NCBI GenBank assembly: GCA_030950965.1
Contig: JAUZQP010000073.1
Coordinates: 1 to 5,343, forward strand
Reading direction: 5' to 3'
Source of the DNA: Mariprofundaceae bacterium
GTDB taxonomy: Bacteria > Pseudomonadota > Zetaproteobacteria > Mariprofundales > Mariprofundaceae
DNA length: 5,343 nucleotides
Position numbers and translations under genes: made by a program. Below, piece after piece: positions 4,565 through 5,343 of the stretch (position 1 is its first letter; each line of letters opens with the position of its first letter). The notes under the pieces were generated by a model. It saw only the letters and a list, made by a program, of their open reading frames with translations, was not told the DNA's origin and searched no databases.

Positions 4565-5343
4565 CGGAAGAAGTACAACACTGTCGTTTAATTTTACCGC
4601 CGAACTGGTTGGGCGATGTCATCATGGCACAGCCAGCCATGCGCGCTATTGCTCGCCATGATCCTTCAGCATGTTTGTATGTCAGTGGTCGCTCATGGTT
4701 GCGCGACCTACTCCCTTTTTTGGACCTGGGCACAGCACAATACAGCGATGATTGCCGCCAAGCGAAAGCAGATGAAGTCTATATATTACGCAACAGTTTT
4801 AGTGCCGCTTGGCAGGCGTTTCGGGCGAGGATTCCCCAGCGTCATGGCTTCGCCCACGATGGACGTGGTATATTGCTACGCCCAGCCTATCAGCCACACT
4901 TTGACATGGCGCACGACCACCACCGTCGTTATTTTTTAAATTTGGTGCGTCAAGCAGGGATTCCTGCCGACGACGATGAAGCTGTTGCACTGTGCGTAAA
5001 TGATGAGCAGCGGCAAGCAGCGCGTGATTTAGCTAGTGCACAAGGGTTGAATCCACAGCGGTTGATTTGTGTCGCCCCTGGTGCTCAATTTGGTGGTGCC
5101 AAACGTTACCCTGATGAAGCCTACCGTTATATTTTACAGCAACTTTCTCAAGATGGCTGGCATATCGTAGTGCTGGGTATGAACGAAGAATCCGCCATTG
5201 GTGATTCCTGCCTTGTTGATTGCAGTGCTCCCTCGTGGAATGGCTGTGGTCACACTAATTTAACCCAAGCATTGCAATTATTGAGTATTTGCCGCTTATT
5301 GCTGTGCAATGACTCAGGTTTGATGCACGTTGCCGCAGGCATG
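4561..5343 (+). CDS. waaF: Glycosyltransferase family 9, WaaF-like ADP-heptose:LPS heptosyltransferase (partial, runs off window)
   Basis: Family 9 heptosyltransferases transfer L-glycero-D-manno-heptose from ADP-heptose to the growing LPS inner core on the cytoplasmic face of the inner membrane. The 261 visible residues carry the GT9 start PPNWLGDVIMAQPAM (13-27), with the catalytic-type aspartate D19. They also carry LRNSFSAA (76-83), APGAQFGGAKRYP (172-184) and NDSGLMHVAAG (250-260). These match E. coli WaaF segments such as PGAEFGPAKRWP and NDSGLMHVAA, so heptosyltransferase II is favoured over WaaC. The C-terminal part (roughly the last 90 residues) lies beyond the window. The ATG at 4561 overlaps the methyltransferase stop as ATGA and has no clear Shine-Dalgarno, so translation probably depends on coupling to the upstream gene. 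Confidence 0.9.
   Translation, partial: MTEEVQHCRLILPPNWLGDVIMAQPAMRAIARHDPSACLYVSGRSWLRDLLPFLDLGTAQYSDDCRQAKADEVYILRNSFSAAWQAFRARIPQRHGFAHDGRGILLRPAYQPHFDMAHDHHRRYFLNLVRQAGIPADDDEAVALCVNDEQRQAARDLASAQGLNPQRLICVAPGAQFGGAKRYPDEAYRYILQQLSQDGWHIVVLGMNEESAIGDSCLVDCSAPSWNGCGHTNLTQALQLLSICRLLLCNDSGLMHVAAGM

Noticed and set aside
4362..4733. Minus-strand open frame of 123 codons across the methyltransferase-waaF junction.
   Set aside because: It is antisense to conserved protein motifs in both genes and shows no recognisable domain or start signal.
4616..4990. Alternative-frame and antisense open frames within waaF.
   Set aside because: The WaaF frame is continuous with conserved GT9 motifs across this region, so these are shadows.

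Overview
The window looks like chromosomal DNA of a Gram-negative gammaproteobacterium of moderate GC content. The evidence is the rplY-pth-ychF housekeeping order, a YcaR/Trm112-like zinc protein, a lipid A late acyltransferase and a WaaF-type LPS heptosyltransferase. My impression is of a Thiothrix-like (Thiotrichales) genome, but that is a guess from style and memory only. All seven genes lie on the + strand and all look intact; the last one runs off the right edge.

Layout: positions 1-158 hold a strong sigma70-type promoter with a GC-rich discriminator, followed by a leader of about 94 nt with short hairpins. Then comes rplY (ribosomal protein L25, long CTC/TL5 form; 159-782). The 125-bp gap to pth (908-1486, peptidyl-tRNA hydrolase) is unusually structured. 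It has a terminator-like hairpin, then a long-range 7-bp stem that encloses two further hairpins, one of which can refold. The 184-bp gap between pth and ychF (1671-2765) contains a 63-bp palindromic element with 16-bp terminal inverted repeats. The element is flanked by a direct repeat, as expected for a very small MITE-like insertion.

Downstream of ychF lies a tightly packed envelope cluster: a Trm112/YcaR-like zinc-ribbon protein (2808-2996), an LpxL/HtrB-type acyltransferase (3010-3885), a class I SAM-dependent methyltransferase (3875-4564) and a WaaF-like heptosyltransferase (4561 to the edge). The gaps shrink from 42 bp to 13 bp and then to overlaps of 11 bp and 4 bp, which suggests one transcript and translational coupling.

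Functionally, the left half is translation machinery: a 5S rRNA-binding protein, rescue of peptidyl-tRNA and a ribosome-associated ATPase. The right half is lipid A and LPS core assembly. No wholly new system is evident. The items most worth a second look are the MITE-like palindrome, the structured rplY-pth spacer, and the Trm112-like protein encoded two genes from an unassigned methyltransferase. No gene-free stretch exceeds 300 bases; all intergenic gaps are described below.
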